Shown here piece after piece: positions 46,693-56,465 of a DNA stretch of 64,000 nucleotides. The notes under the pieces were generated by a model, which worked only from the letters and a program-made list of their open reading frames with translations, was not told where the DNA came from and made no database searches. Source of the DNA: Acholeplasmataceae bacterium (GTDB lineage: Bacteria; Bacillota_I; Bacilli_A; Acholeplasmatales; Acholeplasmataceae); the NCBI GenBank assembly GCA_023230825.1, contig JALNWO010000001.1, positions 62,001 to 126,000 of the forward strand, read 5' to 3'. The position numbers were made by a program, and so were the translations under genes. Within the stretch, counting starts at the first letter, position 1. Each line of letters opens with the position of its first letter.

Positions 46693-47373
46693 CTAATCAA
46701 CGCGTTCAAAAACTGGTCTCCAACATCGGTATAATGTATAAGCACCACCACTATTAATGACATTAGTAGCACTTGCTTTGTCATAAGGTCTAATATCCGT
46801 AATACTTGGGGTGCTCCAGCCATAACCTATAATAAAAGCTTGATTCTCGTTATTAGCGTTTACTTCTCTACACCAAAAAGATTGCTCTCTAGCATTTACA
46901 CTATTGGCTGCTAGATTAGCGTATTTTGGTCCTGTATAAGTATACCCCCAACCATTATATACGGAAGCTGATAAAATTGGTAAAAATAATCTGCAAAATT
47001 CACTATGGTTAGGTTCTAACTTCATTGCATTTACATAACTAGGTAGGCTATGGGTTTCATCACTTACTCTAATAGCCCTGCAAATATATTTTACACCAGC
47101 TATCTCTATCTCTACTCCATGGATGAGACCTCTGCTATTTAACGCGTTCCAAGTTACAGATTGATAAACGTTAGAACTGGGTATATATAATTGCTTATCA
47201 TCTAAAGTAAAAGATAACCAACTACTACTATTTAAACTAGTTCCACCACTTAAACCAAAATGATTGACTAAGCTAGCGTTAGTCATTAAACCACCAACTT
47301 GACCATGATACATGTAAGGGACTTTTATCCTATCCCCTCCATCTACTGTTTTTATTAATAGTTCTTTACTCAT
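46693..47373 (-). CDS. tail fibre tip protein with MSKELLI tag
   Basis: A 226-residue protein starting MSKELLI. The open frame begins 4 codons earlier at 47385, but ATG 47373 restores the tag shared with other tip proteins. The body (LSFTLDDKQLYIPSSNVYQSVTWNAL then RAIRVSDE) matches part of the C-terminal domain of the 528-aa protein at 54866 (KVTLNNKELYVAKKNVRRNVTLSQLN then RIRLLTASE); both end in WRPV(F/L)E. The domain is probably a receptor-binding or carbohydrate-binding unit. Upstream gene ends at a terminator 22 bases away. Confidence 0.7.
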   Translation of the reverse strand: MSKELLIKTVDGGDRIKVPYMYHGQVGGLMTNASLVNHFGLSGGTSLNSSSWLSFTLDDKQLYIPSSNVYQSVTWNALNSRGLIHGVEIEIAGVKYICRAIRVSDETHSLPSYVNAMKLEPNHSEFCRLFLPILSASVYNGWGYTYTGPKYANLAANSVNAREQSFWCREVNANNENQAFIIGYGWSTPSITDIRPYDKASATNVINSGGAYTLYRCWRPVFERVD

Positions 47374-47394
47374 GTTAAATATCACTTATATAAA

Positions 47395-47436
47395 TAAAAT
47401 AGGAGATCTTCTTAAGGATCTCCTATTTATGCTGTC
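47395..47436 (-). terminator. intrinsic terminator after kelch-like gene
   Basis: AAATAGGAGATC and GATCTCCTATTTATGC form a stem. On the minus strand it carries the AGCATAAATA border and follows the kelch-like gene. Confidence 0.65.
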
Positions 47437-47442
47437 TTTCCA

Positions 47443-48318
47443 TTACCACGTAGCTAAATCAATACCTTCTGGCGGTGTATACTCAAACCATTTATTTTGA
47501 TAGGCGATTGGAGATGATGTACTGCCGCCATATGTGTATATTTTATTATTATAGTGAAATAATAATGGAGAACTTAGTGGTTTACCATTAAGGTGAGGAT
47601 GTACTGCATCATTTCTTAATGTTATATCTGTGAAAGTTAAAGTAGTTAAATCTAATTTAGTGAAGTTACTATCAAACAAATATAAGTTCTTACCGACTTG
47701 AACGTAACCGCAATTATTTTGATTAATCGCATTAGTAAAATTAATAGCCGTAAAAGTTTCAGTTAGATGATTAAATAGATAACCTTCCCTAGTAGAAGCA
47801 GAGGCTCCCGTTCCTAAGAGATAAAAATCATTACCTAACCTAGCATTTACAGAAGGTTGAAAAAAATAAGGCCATTCTGTTAATGTAGTAAAGGTAAGAC
47901 TAAACGTATCTAGATTTAACTTAGCTATTCTTTTTAATGCGCTGTTAAAGAGATATAAAATATTTCCAAATTGCACACCAGGAACATAAGAAAAGTCTCC
48001 TAAACCAACTATTTGTCTGGTTGTCAGTTGTGCTGTATTTAAATCGATTTCATAGTAAGTATTAGGGGTATAGACTCTGGGGTATGTTAATGTTGAATCG
48101 TCATCTGTTATTAGCCTAGAACCACTGAGTGCTTTACCTGTTCCTTCAGGGTCGTTAAAGAAACTCCAGTTATTTGATGGGATGTGATAAATTGATACGT
48201 ATCTAGGGGGATCTATGCCATAACCCCTATACCCTCCTCGCATCACTAAATATTCACCTTTACTCCATGAGAGTGTTATAGAAGTACCTGTACATATTGA
48301 GTCAGGACTGCTTTGCAT
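47443..48318 (-). CDS. kelch-like beta-propeller tail protein, N-terminus out of frame
   Basis: 291 residues in the open frame from ATG 48318. Repeats of about 45-50 residues of the kind YxxDLNTxxLTxxxIxxLGxF and KxxYTYGG give a propeller-like, galactose-oxidase or kelch type fold. It ends WFEYTPPEGIDLATW. Such domains often bind sugars or proteins on the cell surface. Upstream, ATG 48386 encodes MSREFLITTS, the tag of other tip proteins, but it is out of frame by one base. A run of six G (48337-48342 on the other strand as C) lies between. Adding one G would give MSREFLI...MEGGWRQATEMQ, fused to the body. Confidence 0.65.
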   Translation of the reverse strand: MQSSPDSICTGTSITLSWSKGEYLVMRGGYRGYGIDPPRYVSIYHIPSNNWSFFNDPEGTGKALSGSRLITDDDSTLTYPRVYTPNTYYEIDLNTAQLTTRQIVGLGDFSYVPGVQFGNILYLFNSALKRIAKLNLDTFSLTFTTLTEWPYFFQPSVNARLGNDFYLLGTGASASTREGYLFNHLTETFTAINFTNAINQNNCGYVQVGKNLYLFDSNFTKLDLTTLTFTDITLRNDAVHPHLNGKPLSSPLLFHYNNKIYTYGGSTSSPIAYQNKWFEYTPPEGIDLATW

Positions 48319-48386
48319 CTCAGTAGCTTGACGCCACCCCCCTCCATCTTGTTAGATGAGGTGGTTATTAAGAATTCTCTACTCAT
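48319..48386 (-). pseudogene. out-of-frame N-terminal tag of the kelch-like gene
   Basis: ATG 48386 starts MSREFLITTSSNKMEGGGV and then runs past the ATG of the main frame in another frame. The MS(K/R)(D/E)(L/F)LI tag matches tip proteins at 46693, 56466 and 22255. A poly-G tract of 6 bases at 48337-48342 is the likely site of a one-base change. It could be phase variation, programmed slippage, decay or a sequencing error. Confidence 0.55.
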
Positions 48387-48395
48387 GTTATTTCA

Positions 48396-49649
48396 TTACC
48401 AAATAGTTGTTGTAGATATCTTAGCTAAATAAGCAGATGCTGATCTAAAAGGCCAATACGGAAAAGCTCCAGTTCTAGCATCATCAATATTATCTAATTC
48501 ATCTTCATTAGTTGTTCTGTATAGATAATGATCGTCTCTATTTTCTTGTACACTTAATGACCATAATCCACCAAACTCTGTCTTACTCCAATAATTACCA
48601 ATAACTCCTCTAGCCATGAATAAAGGATAATCAGGTTTTATTCCACTACCATAAGAAAGAAGTCCCTTACCATTTCTAAAGACAAAGACTTTTTCCTTAA
48701 TAACATCTTTAGCCTTTAATAACACAATAAAGGATTGAGACATAGTTAAGTACTTTGTAATAACTTCATCTGAATAGAGTTCTTCTTTACTTACAAAGTA
48801 AGGATTAATAGGAGATTGACTTAAACCTAATTGAGTCAAATCTAAGAAACGTCTTGAATCTAAATAACGATCAAGAAAGTTAAATGAAGAGAAGTCAACA
48901 TTAAGTAAGTTTACACCTGTTCTAATAAATAGTCCATCTTGGTAGGTATGTAGATAACCACCAATAACTAATAGAACTGTACAATCTTCACATTCGCTAT
49001 CTATCTTAATACCAAACCCATCTTTCATAGGTCTGTTATCAGAGAGTTTAAAGAGTTTATCTTCAGTAATAGGCTCGAAGTGTAGTTCACCTAAATTCTC
49101 AAAACTAATCAATCCAACATGATTAACTTGTGCAATATCTAAAGACTTTACACAATCTCTAACATAAGCACCATTCACATCATAGTCTGTCGCATGGATA
49201 TAACCATTGATACTAACTAAGATATGTTTATAGAAATGTTCGAAGTCTGTATCTTCTCTAGTTAACTTAATACCTGTTTTACCATCTTTACCTTGATCAT
49301 CAATACTAGATGAACCATCTGTCAACCATACCTTATACCCAGCTCTAAAAGCATCTTGGTATTTTACAAAGTGTTGCTTTAATTCTGGGATGATGTGTTG
49401 TGTAGGTAAGGTGTTATTACCATTAAGTACTAACATCTCAGCTACAGTTTGTTCTGTACCACTTAACTCTGTGCGTATTTCTTCAGCGTCCAGAGATAGT
49501 GTCTCTGGTAAGATAGGATGCTGTAGAACAAACACAACTTCTCTATATTGGTTAAATAGATCAATACAACGAATATTACTACTATCAATCTCTTCCCATT
49601 GACTAAAGGGTTCTTTACTTTTTACGAAAGTAGTTATTAAAGTATACAT
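48396..49649 (-). CDS. virion protein of fibre locus (417 aa)
   Basis: A 417-residue protein. ATG 49649 (MYTLITTF) has AGGGAAGAGA about 8 bases upstream on the minus strand; the longer frame from 49673 would place this site inside the gene. It has no recognised motif; it holds a FVFRNGKGLLSYGSG segment and a C-terminal WPFRSASAYLAK. A loose resemblance to the 436-aa protein at 58876 (FRNGKLYL, WPWRSLA) suggests distant paralogues. It is divergent from the first long fibre gene, so it may be a baseplate or fibre adaptor. Confidence 0.6.
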   Translation of the reverse strand: MYTLITTFVKSKEPFSQWEEIDSSNIRCIDLFNQYREVVFVLQHPILPETLSLDAEEIRTELSGTEQTVAEMLVLNGNNTLPTQHIIPELKQHFVKYQDAFRAGYKVWLTDGSSSIDDQGKDGKTGIKLTREDTDFEHFYKHILVSINGYIHATDYDVNGAYVRDCVKSLDIAQVNHVGLISFENLGELHFEPITEDKLFKLSDNRPMKDGFGIKIDSECEDCTVLLVIGGYLHTYQDGLFIRTGVNLLNVDFSSFNFLDRYLDSRRFLDLTQLGLSQSPINPYFVSKEELYSDEVITKYLTMSQSFIVLLKAKDVIKEKVFVFRNGKGLLSYGSGIKPDYPLFMARGVIGNYWSKTEFGGLWSLSVQENRDDHYLYRTTNEDELDNIDDARTGAFPYWPFRSASAYLAKISTTTIW

Positions 49650-49789
49650 ATTTAGAATCTCTTCCCTAATCACTAGTATTAGTACTCAATGGATTACGAT
49701 TAAGAAGATAATAGGGCAAACTTAATGATATAGTCCTGAACGACATATTTTTTTATTTAAAATAAATAACTGCCTCGGAGTTTTTCCTC

Positions 49790-52543
49790 ATGGCTACAAG
49801 TCCTATCGTACCAACCTATCCCTTTGATCCAACAGGGACTGCTGTTAGTAATAGAGTTACTAATGAGCAACATCCCTTAACGGCATCGAATTATAGGGAT
49901 TACCAATTAATTATTCCGAGATATGCTCCGTTCTATGAGACGGGACTTGTCTTGCGTTATCGAGATTTAAGTGGTAATATTCGTCCATTAACATTTGGTA
50001 TCGATTACTATTTAGGTCACCAGTTTCAATCCGCTAGTCGTAGTGTTGGTAAGAGTTTATATGGTTCTATCTATATTCTAGATAAAACGCTCACTGGTAT
50101 CATTATTATTGATAACTACCAAACTATCGGCGGTATGTGGAATATTGACGAGAATAAGATCGCTGAGATTTTAGCTGATCGAACTCATAATCCACTAATC
50201 ACAACTTGGGAGCAAGTCAACGACTTACCTGTTTATTTCCCGCCTATCGACCATCCATGGAATATCTATGACATGGTGGGTATGAGCGATGTTAAAGAAG
50301 CGTTAGATAGCATTCAAGATGCTATTCGTGCTAGTGGTGAAGGTAGTATTGATGACCACATCAATAACCATAACAACCCTCACAACGTAACTAAAGCTCA
50401 AGTCGGTCTAGGTAATGTTAATAACTATAACATCGCAACAGATGCTCAGACCGTAACAGGTACAGCTACTAATTTATACGTCGTTCCTTCTGGTGTTAGA
50501 GCGGCTATTACACAACTCGCTATTACGCCATTAACGACTCACACTAATAACTTATCAAATCCCCACAATGTGACTAAGGGACAAGTGGGACTTGGTAATG
50601 TTAATAACTTTGCTACCGCCACTATTACCGAAACCACTATTGGTTCTAGTTCTAGTTTATATACCACACCTGCTGGTGTACGAGGTGCAATTGATGAACT
50701 CGTTGCTATTCCGTTAGCTGATCATATTAACGATCAATCTAACCCTCACCAGGTCAATAAAGCCCAAGTGGGTCTGGGTAATGTGAATAACTACGGTACT
50801 GCAAACAATAGTCAGACAATTGATGGTGTAGCAACCGATCTTTACGTAACACCTGCTGGATTGAAAGCTGCGCTCGTAGCAGCAGGAACAGGTGGTGGTG
50901 GTGGTGAGATTTCTGATCACGTTGCTGATATGAATAACCCCCACCAAGTCACTAAGACGCAAGTGGGTTTAGGTAACGTAGATAACTATAGTACTGCTAC
51001 TGTCCAAGAAACTGTTTTAGGTGCTGCAAATAACTTATTTGTCACACCTGAGGGAGCTTCTGCACTTATTGAGAATTTAGTTGGTACTTCATTGACCAAC
51101 CACGTTAGTGCTATTAATAATCCTCACCAAGTCACTAAAGGACAAGTAGGCTTAGGTAATGTAAGTAACTTTGGTACTGCTTCAGTGGCAGAAACACTTG
51201 AAGGGACTTCAGAGAATTTATTTACTACGCCTTTAGGAGTATTTACTTTAGTTAAGAATTTAGCTGAAGATCCTCTTAATGCTCACGTAGCTAATACTAA
51301 TAATCCTCACAGTGTGACTAAGACGCAAGTAGGATTAGGCAGTGTTAACAACTATGGTACAGCTACCCCTGCTGAAGCTAGTACAGGTACAGCAAATAAC
51401 TTATATGTAACACCTGAAGGATTAACTAGCGCTATTAATACTAGAGCTGTTACTCCCTTAAATAATCACCTTAGTGACACTAATAACCCCCACAGTGTAA
51501 CAGCTGCTCAGATTGGTGCTTACGATCAAGGACAGGTTAATACACTTCTTCAATCTAAGTTAAATACTACTGCAACTGCTGCTGACAGTAGTAAGTTAGA
51601 AGGTAAGACTTTAGCTGAAATCTTTACTGATGTCGCTGCTATGACTGTCGATAACAGTAATAAATTAGAAGGTAAAACACTTACTGAAATCAAGGCTGAG
51701 ATTGGATCTGGAGAAGCTGACGATACAACCCGTTTTGATGGTTATACAGTTACAGAATATGCTGATTACATCATTAAACAGAATAAGACACCAGTTTATG
51801 ATACTATCTTAGCTCCTGTAGGTAATGCTTCTACACCTGTTGAATACTATATTCCTTTGGATGTAGGTTTCATTGATCCAGTTTCCTCTACTAATGTGCG
51901 AGCTGCTCTATATCGTTTTGATTTATTTAGCACTAAAGCAGAAGAGAAATTGGTAACGAGTTACTATATTTATCAAAAAGGCTCTGTTATTCGCTGGTAT
52001 GGTAATAATGGTAGTGATATTGTTAAAGGTGTTTATTATGCTTTTAGTAGTGATGCTGAAATCATTGATGAAACCACTTTTAATAAAGTATATCTGTACC
52101 TGCACTTAGAATATACAGGGTTAGCTGATAGATCTATTCGTGTTACTCGTTTAGCTGGTGAGAACAGTGGTAAGATTGATCGTGATACATATCCCATCGT
52201 ACCTACCTTACCATCTGGTGCTTTTGCAGCAAGTGAAGATCCTGATATTATTCAGAGCTTTATTGGTCCTCAGGGAGTTGCTGGTGAAGATGGTGAGCAA
52301 GGCGTTCCTGGTGTAGGCGTAGAAAGAGAATTAGTCACAGGCACACTTAATCCTTCAGATTTTATTGAGATAACTGAATTTGATTGGGACAGTGTTATTC
52401 AAGCTATGGTATCTACAGTTGCTGATCCTGATGATTATTTTGATGCTATTTCTAAACTCACTATTATTAGACGCTCAACTAACATTACTGTTACTAACGT
52501 TTCAACCGAAACTCTGAACTACCGAATTACAGGTATTAAATAA
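49790..52543 (+). CDS. long tail fibre protein 1 with seven NPH-VTK-QVGLGNV repeats
   Basis: A 917-residue fibre. The N-terminal region (about 1-180) resembles that of the next gene and carries a conserved PFYETGLVLRYRDLSGNIR-type attachment domain. Seven repeats of about 48 residues follow (residues ~190-580), each with NPHxVTKxQVGLGNVxN, then T-A and an NLYVTP-type strand. This is a common phage fibre shaft repeat. A short collagen-like stretch GPQGVAGEDGEQGVPG lies near 825-845. There is no S74-type chaperone. It would fold as a trimer at the baseplate. Confidence 0.85.
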   Translation: MATSPIVPTYPFDPTGTAVSNRVTNEQHPLTASNYRDYQLIIPRYAPFYETGLVLRYRDLSGNIRPLTFGIDYYLGHQFQSASRSVGKSLYGSIYILDKTLTGIIIIDNYQTIGGMWNIDENKIAEILADRTHNPLITTWEQVNDLPVYFPPIDHPWNIYDMVGMSDVKEALDSIQDAIRASGEGSIDDHINNHNNPHNVTKAQVGLGNVNNYNIATDAQTVTGTATNLYVVPSGVRAAITQLAITPLTTHTNNLSNPHNVTKGQVGLGNVNNFATATITETTIGSSSSLYTTPAGVRGAIDELVAIPLADHINDQSNPHQVNKAQVGLGNVNNYGTANNSQTIDGVATDLYVTPAGLKAALVAAGTGGGGGEISDHVADMNNPHQVTKTQVGLGNVDNYSTATVQETVLGAANNLFVTPEGASALIENLVGTSLTNHVSAINNPHQVTKGQVGLGNVSNFGTASVAETLEGTSENLFTTPLGVFTLVKNLAEDPLNAHVANTNNPHSVTKTQVGLGSVNNYGTATPAEASTGTANNLYVTPEGLTSAINTRAVTPLNNHLSDTNNPHSVTAAQIGAYDQGQVNTLLQSKLNTTATAADSSKLEGKTLAEIFTDVAAMTVDNSNKLEGKTLTEIKAEIGSGEADDTTRFDGYTVTEYADYIIKQNKTPVYDTILAPVGNASTPVEYYIPLDVGFIDPVSSTNVRAALYRFDLFSTKAEEKLVTSYYIYQKGSVIRWYGNNGSDIVKGVYYAFSSDAEIIDETTFNKVYLYLHLEYTGLADRSIRVTRLAGENSGKIDRDTYPIVPTLPSGAFAASEDPDIIQSFIGPQGVAGEDGEQGVPGVGVERELVTGTLNPSDFIEITEFDWDSVIQAMVSTVADPDDYFDAISKLTIIRRSTNITVTNVSTETLNYRITGIK

Positions 52544-52557
52544 AGGTATAATAAACA

Positions 52558-54774
52558 ATGTCTAATCCGATTATCGTAAGGTATGATTTAGATAGGACTG
52601 GTATCAGTCCAGATAACAGAGTGGTCGGTGAAATCCATGAATTATCTAATCGACGTATTCGACCCATTTCACCACACTGTGGTCCTTTCTTCTTAGATAA
52701 CCTTCTTGTTAGAGATAGTTTGACTCAACAAGAGTTAGTAATGGGAGTGGACTGGGAGCCTTCAGAACTCTACACGGTGGCTTCCTTAGATTTAGCTAAA
52801 GAGATCTATGCTCTAATCTTAATTACTAATCCTGATGTATCTAACTCTGTAGAGATTGATTATCAAGTAGTGGGTGGTGAGTATAGCTTTAACACGTATG
52901 CTATTGTAAAGATGATCGAGGATCTAGAACTCGATAATCGTCCTGTAGATTGGCCTAACATTATTGGTAAGCCAGATGAATTCACACCAGCACCTCACTT
53001 ACATGACGTAGGTGATACTTTTGGTTGGGAATATACAGTACAAGCGCTTTACAATATCCGTGACGCTATTCTGATGGGTGATAGGGCTTCTCATGATCAA
53101 ATTTTAGATTATATTGATAGTCAAATCACCTCTTTTGATGATTTGGTTAGTAATCACATTAATAACACCAATAACCCTCACAGTGTAACTAAAGCTCAAG
53201 TAGGGTTAGGTAATGTGAGTAACTTTAGTACTGCTACACCCGCCCAAACATCAACAGGTACAGCTACTAACCTATTTGTCACGCCTGAGGGTGTAACTTT
53301 AGCTATTACTAATAGAGCAGTTACACCTTTAAACACTCACATTAGTAATACTAGCAATCCGCATAACGTAACCAAAGCACAAGTAGGATTAGGTAGTGTT
53401 AATAATTACAGTACAGCCACACCAGCAGAAACCAATACAGGTACAGCAAGTAACCTGTATGTAACACCTGCTGGTGTACTTAATGCTATTAACACTAGGG
53501 CGGTTACGCCGCTTAATGCCTTTATCGCACGAAGGGACAACCCTCATGTTGTGACGAAGCCTCAAGTAGGGTTAGGTAACGTAGATAACTTTGCTACAGC
53601 AAACAATAGTCAGGCAGTGGCAGGTACAGCTACTAACTTATTCATTACTCCAGCGAGTTTGAAGGCAACGATTGATAGTAGAGTTCCAGCTGGTATGGTG
53701 GATCACGTCACTAATATCAATAACCCTCACCAAGTGACAAAAGCACAAGTGGGATTAGGATTAGTTGATAACTATGGCACAGCTTCATCTAGTCAAGCTG
53801 TGACTGGGACAGCTACTAACCTCTTTGTAACTCCAGCAGGTCTACGCGCCGCAATTGATAATCGTGTGCCTTCTGGTTTTGCTACTCACCTTACTAATAC
53901 TAATAATCCACATAGTGTAACAAAAGCACAAGTGGGTCTTGGTAATGTGAATAACTACGGCACGGCTACACCAGCAGAGGCTAACACAGGAACAGCAAGT
54001 AACCTGTATGTAACACCTGCTGGTCTGTTAAATGCTATTAATACTAGAGCAGTTACACCATTAACAACTCACACGAGTAATACCAGTAACCCTCACAACG
54101 TAACTGCTGCTCAGGTAGGCGCTTATACTAAATCAGAGATCGATACCATGGTCTCTAATTTAAGTAATTCTTACCTGCCTTTAGCAGGTGGTTCCATGAC
54201 TGGCAGGATTACTAACACACCTAATGCTGCAACTCGTGTTCAGATGGATTCCAGTCCAACAACATTAGGAGCCATCCTTTTCGATGCTGGCACAACAGCT
54301 ACAGGAGATGCTGAGGTTGCTGGTTTCTCTTTCCGAGCTGGTACTAACATTGTTAAGATGGGTCTTAATAATACGGGTGTTTTTGGTTGGGGTGGTGGTA
54401 CAAGATCGCCTTGGTCTTTCTATTCGTTAAACAACGGTGATGTTGTCGCATCAGGTGATGTTACAGCTTACTCTGATCCTCGTTTAAAAGAAAATGTGAA
54501 ACCTATTCTTAATGCTCTAGATATTAATAGAAAATTAAGTGGAAAGTATTTCATATGGAAAGACTTACCTCATGTAAGAAATAAAGCTGGTACGAGTGAT
54601 CTAGGTGTTATGGCTGATGAAGTAGAGGCTGTTCTTCCTGAAGCAGTTAAAGAGTCTGTTGAGTATGATGGTCAGACTTATAAGACTGTAGCCTATGGAA
54701 AAATTGTTCCAGTACTTATTGAAGCCGTTAAGGAATTAGAGTTAAAAGTATTGCGTTTGGAATCAATGTTATAA
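52558..54774 (+). CDS. long tail fibre protein 2 with S74 intramolecular chaperone
   Basis: A 738-residue fibre paralogous to the preceding gene, 14 bases downstream. N-terminal domain (about 1-190) with PHLHDVGDTFGWEYTVQALYNIRDAI, six shaft repeats of NPHxVTKxQVGLGNV type (about 205-520), then a tip domain (LAGGSMTGRI, YSLNNGDVVASG). The C-terminal 100 residues, SDPRLKENVKPI to GVMADEVEAVLPEAVK, are a Peptidase_S74/endosialidase-type chaperone that folds the trimer and cuts itself off. The Ser in SDPRLKEN is the expected cleavage site. Confidence 0.88.
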   Translation: MSNPIIVRYDLDRTGISPDNRVVGEIHELSNRRIRPISPHCGPFFLDNLLVRDSLTQQELVMGVDWEPSELYTVASLDLAKEIYALILITNPDVSNSVEIDYQVVGGEYSFNTYAIVKMIEDLELDNRPVDWPNIIGKPDEFTPAPHLHDVGDTFGWEYTVQALYNIRDAILMGDRASHDQILDYIDSQITSFDDLVSNHINNTNNPHSVTKAQVGLGNVSNFSTATPAQTSTGTATNLFVTPEGVTLAITNRAVTPLNTHISNTSNPHNVTKAQVGLGSVNNYSTATPAETNTGTASNLYVTPAGVLNAINTRAVTPLNAFIARRDNPHVVTKPQVGLGNVDNFATANNSQAVAGTATNLFITPASLKATIDSRVPAGMVDHVTNINNPHQVTKAQVGLGLVDNYGTASSSQAVTGTATNLFVTPAGLRAAIDNRVPSGFATHLTNTNNPHSVTKAQVGLGNVNNYGTATPAEANTGTASNLYVTPAGLLNAINTRAVTPLTTHTSNTSNPHNVTAAQVGAYTKSEIDTMVSNLSNSYLPLAGGSMTGRITNTPNAATRVQMDSSPTTLGAILFDAGTTATGDAEVAGFSFRAGTNIVKMGLNNTGVFGWGGGTRSPWSFYSLNNGDVVASGDVTAYSDPRLKENVKPILNALDINRKLSGKYFIWKDLPHVRNKAGTSDLGVMADEVEAVLPEAVKESVEYDGQTYKTVAYGKIVPVLIEAVKELELKVLRLESML

Positions 54775-54800
54775 TACATTTTTAAGTATGTACTTTATCT

Positions 54801-54841
54801 AAATTAGGGACTTTTTACAAGTCCCTAATTTATACTGTTTT
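54801..54841 (+). terminator. intrinsic terminator between fibre genes
   Basis: AAATTAGGGACT pairs with AGTCCCTAATTT around TTTTACA. The genes before and after may be separately regulated. Confidence 0.7.
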
Positions 54842-54865
54842 AAATGTAAATAAAGGAAAATATAA

Positions 54866-56452
54866 ATGAGTTTGCCTGATTGGACTGATGATCCCTTAAC
54901 TCCTCTTTCAATTGGAGACATCAGGGACGAATGGGGCGCAACATTTGGGAACCCTAGACTTAGTTGGTTTTATGCAAACGGTCCTTATGTTGATGCTAAT
55001 GCTAAAGGATATCCATTTGGTGTAGAGACAAATATCCCTACCTCTGGGCGTATTAGTATTAGTAATTTCTACGGTAGTGCAGCTGATGTAGCTATTTGTA
55101 ATAGAACAGGTAAATGGGCTACTTATATTGCACGAAATACCAACTCTGGTGGTTTAGGTAGACTTAACCCTATCAACTATGTTTGGAGAGGTTTAAGATT
55201 TCCTATTTTCCCTTTCTTGACAGATTATCCTGCTCCCTTTACATCTACTGAAAATCTAATCTTTAAAACACCTGACGTTACCCAAGGTCAATTAGCGTTA
55301 TACGGTTTAGAAGATGCTAACGTTGTTTGTATTGGTCCTGATGATTATCTTTATATCAACTTCTATAGCTTTACTGACCACATTGTAAGACCTGGTATCT
55401 CCATTCTTAACCCTGTTACAGGTCAGTTCACTGCCTATCATGGACAGAACTATATTGAGAACATGGATGGTACTGGTGGCTTAGGCGGAGAGATGGTAGT
55501 CTACGCAGGTAAAGATCTCCCAGCTAGTGGTGTATTCTTTCCTGGTTATACTTACGACGGCTCTCCTCACTATTGGGTGAGGATGGAGGTGAGATTAAGA
55601 CGTAGGAATGACACATTTGCTTGGGGTAATTCAGCTGGATTAATGTATCGTGGCGAGCATAATGAGAACAATGTTATCTCTTACTCTGGTATCTCATCTT
55701 TAGTTGGCTTTAACTCTGGTACACTAATTAATAATAAAGATAGCGGTTGGTTAAAAGTAACGTTAAATAATAAAGAGTTATATGTAGCTAAGAAAAACGT
55801 TAGACGAAATGTTACACTATCTCAATTAAACGCAGCTAACCTCGTTACAGGCAATAGAACAGTTACTGTCAGAGGAGTTAATTATCGTATTCGATTACTA
55901 ACTGCTTCTGAATGGGTTTCTTTATTCCCACCTTTATCGAGAGAGACACTATTAGGTTATTCCGGTGTTAAGTTAGCACAGTTTGAGCAAAGTGAGTTTG
56001 TAAGACATACTGAATTAGCTCAAGTAATTAGTAAAGGTGGGTATGCTCCTGAATGGCCATTTAACTCTACTCGTACCTTTGATTTCATTCGAAATTATCA
56101 GAGTTGGGGTGGTCATGGTGGTGGGTATCTCAGACCAGGTCATATTCAAAACTTTGTTCCTGGTACAGGTACTATGTATAGTTCCCGCTTATTATGGAAC
56201 TACGGCTATCCTTTAGCCAGTCTTCTTCAGGATGGTACGGCTCGTGGGGCTGATGGTGCTCAATGGAAGTGGACTATTAGTGAATCTGAATACTGGGCAG
56301 AATTTGAAGAAGGTGCTATTCAACATGGTATTCAGTATACTGCTGGTGCTGTAACCATTCCTCCTTCATCACCAAGTCCTATTGGTAGTGGTACATTTAC
56401 TTCTTCTAGGAACTATGAATTGGGTTGGCGGCCTGTGTTAGAAGAAATTTAA
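54866..56452 (+). CDS. tail fibre protein with collar-type N-terminus and receptor-binding tip
   Basis: A 528-residue protein with AAAGGA 8 bases before the ATG. The N-terminus (LSIGDIRDEWGATFGNPRLS to SGRISISNFYGS) is the phage fibre anchor found in many tail proteins with a final FYG motif. Residues 280-528 resemble the 46693 gene (KVTLNNKELYV, RIRLLTASEW, RPVLEE end). Tryptophan- and tyrosine-rich sequence suggests sugar binding. It is followed 13 bases later by the glycine-rich MSKDLLI gene. Confidence 0.75.
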   Translation: MSLPDWTDDPLTPLSIGDIRDEWGATFGNPRLSWFYANGPYVDANAKGYPFGVETNIPTSGRISISNFYGSAADVAICNRTGKWATYIARNTNSGGLGRLNPINYVWRGLRFPIFPFLTDYPAPFTSTENLIFKTPDVTQGQLALYGLEDANVVCIGPDDYLYINFYSFTDHIVRPGISILNPVTGQFTAYHGQNYIENMDGTGGLGGEMVVYAGKDLPASGVFFPGYTYDGSPHYWVRMEVRLRRRNDTFAWGNSAGLMYRGEHNENNVISYSGISSLVGFNSGTLINNKDSGWLKVTLNNKELYVAKKNVRRNVTLSQLNAANLVTGNRTVTVRGVNYRIRLLTASEWVSLFPPLSRETLLGYSGVKLAQFEQSEFVRHTELAQVISKGGYAPEWPFNSTRTFDFIRNYQSWGGHGGGYLRPGHIQNFVPGTGTMYSSRLLWNYGYPLASLLQDGTARGADGAQWKWTISESEYWAEFEEGAIQHGIQYTAGAVTIPPSSPSPIGSGTFTSSRNYELGWRPVLEEI

Positions 56453-56465
56453 AACGAGATAGAAA

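Noticed and set aside
50350-54130. CRISPR-like or tandem repeat array
   Set aside because: The repeats are coding, 48-residue fibre shaft units with no spacers.
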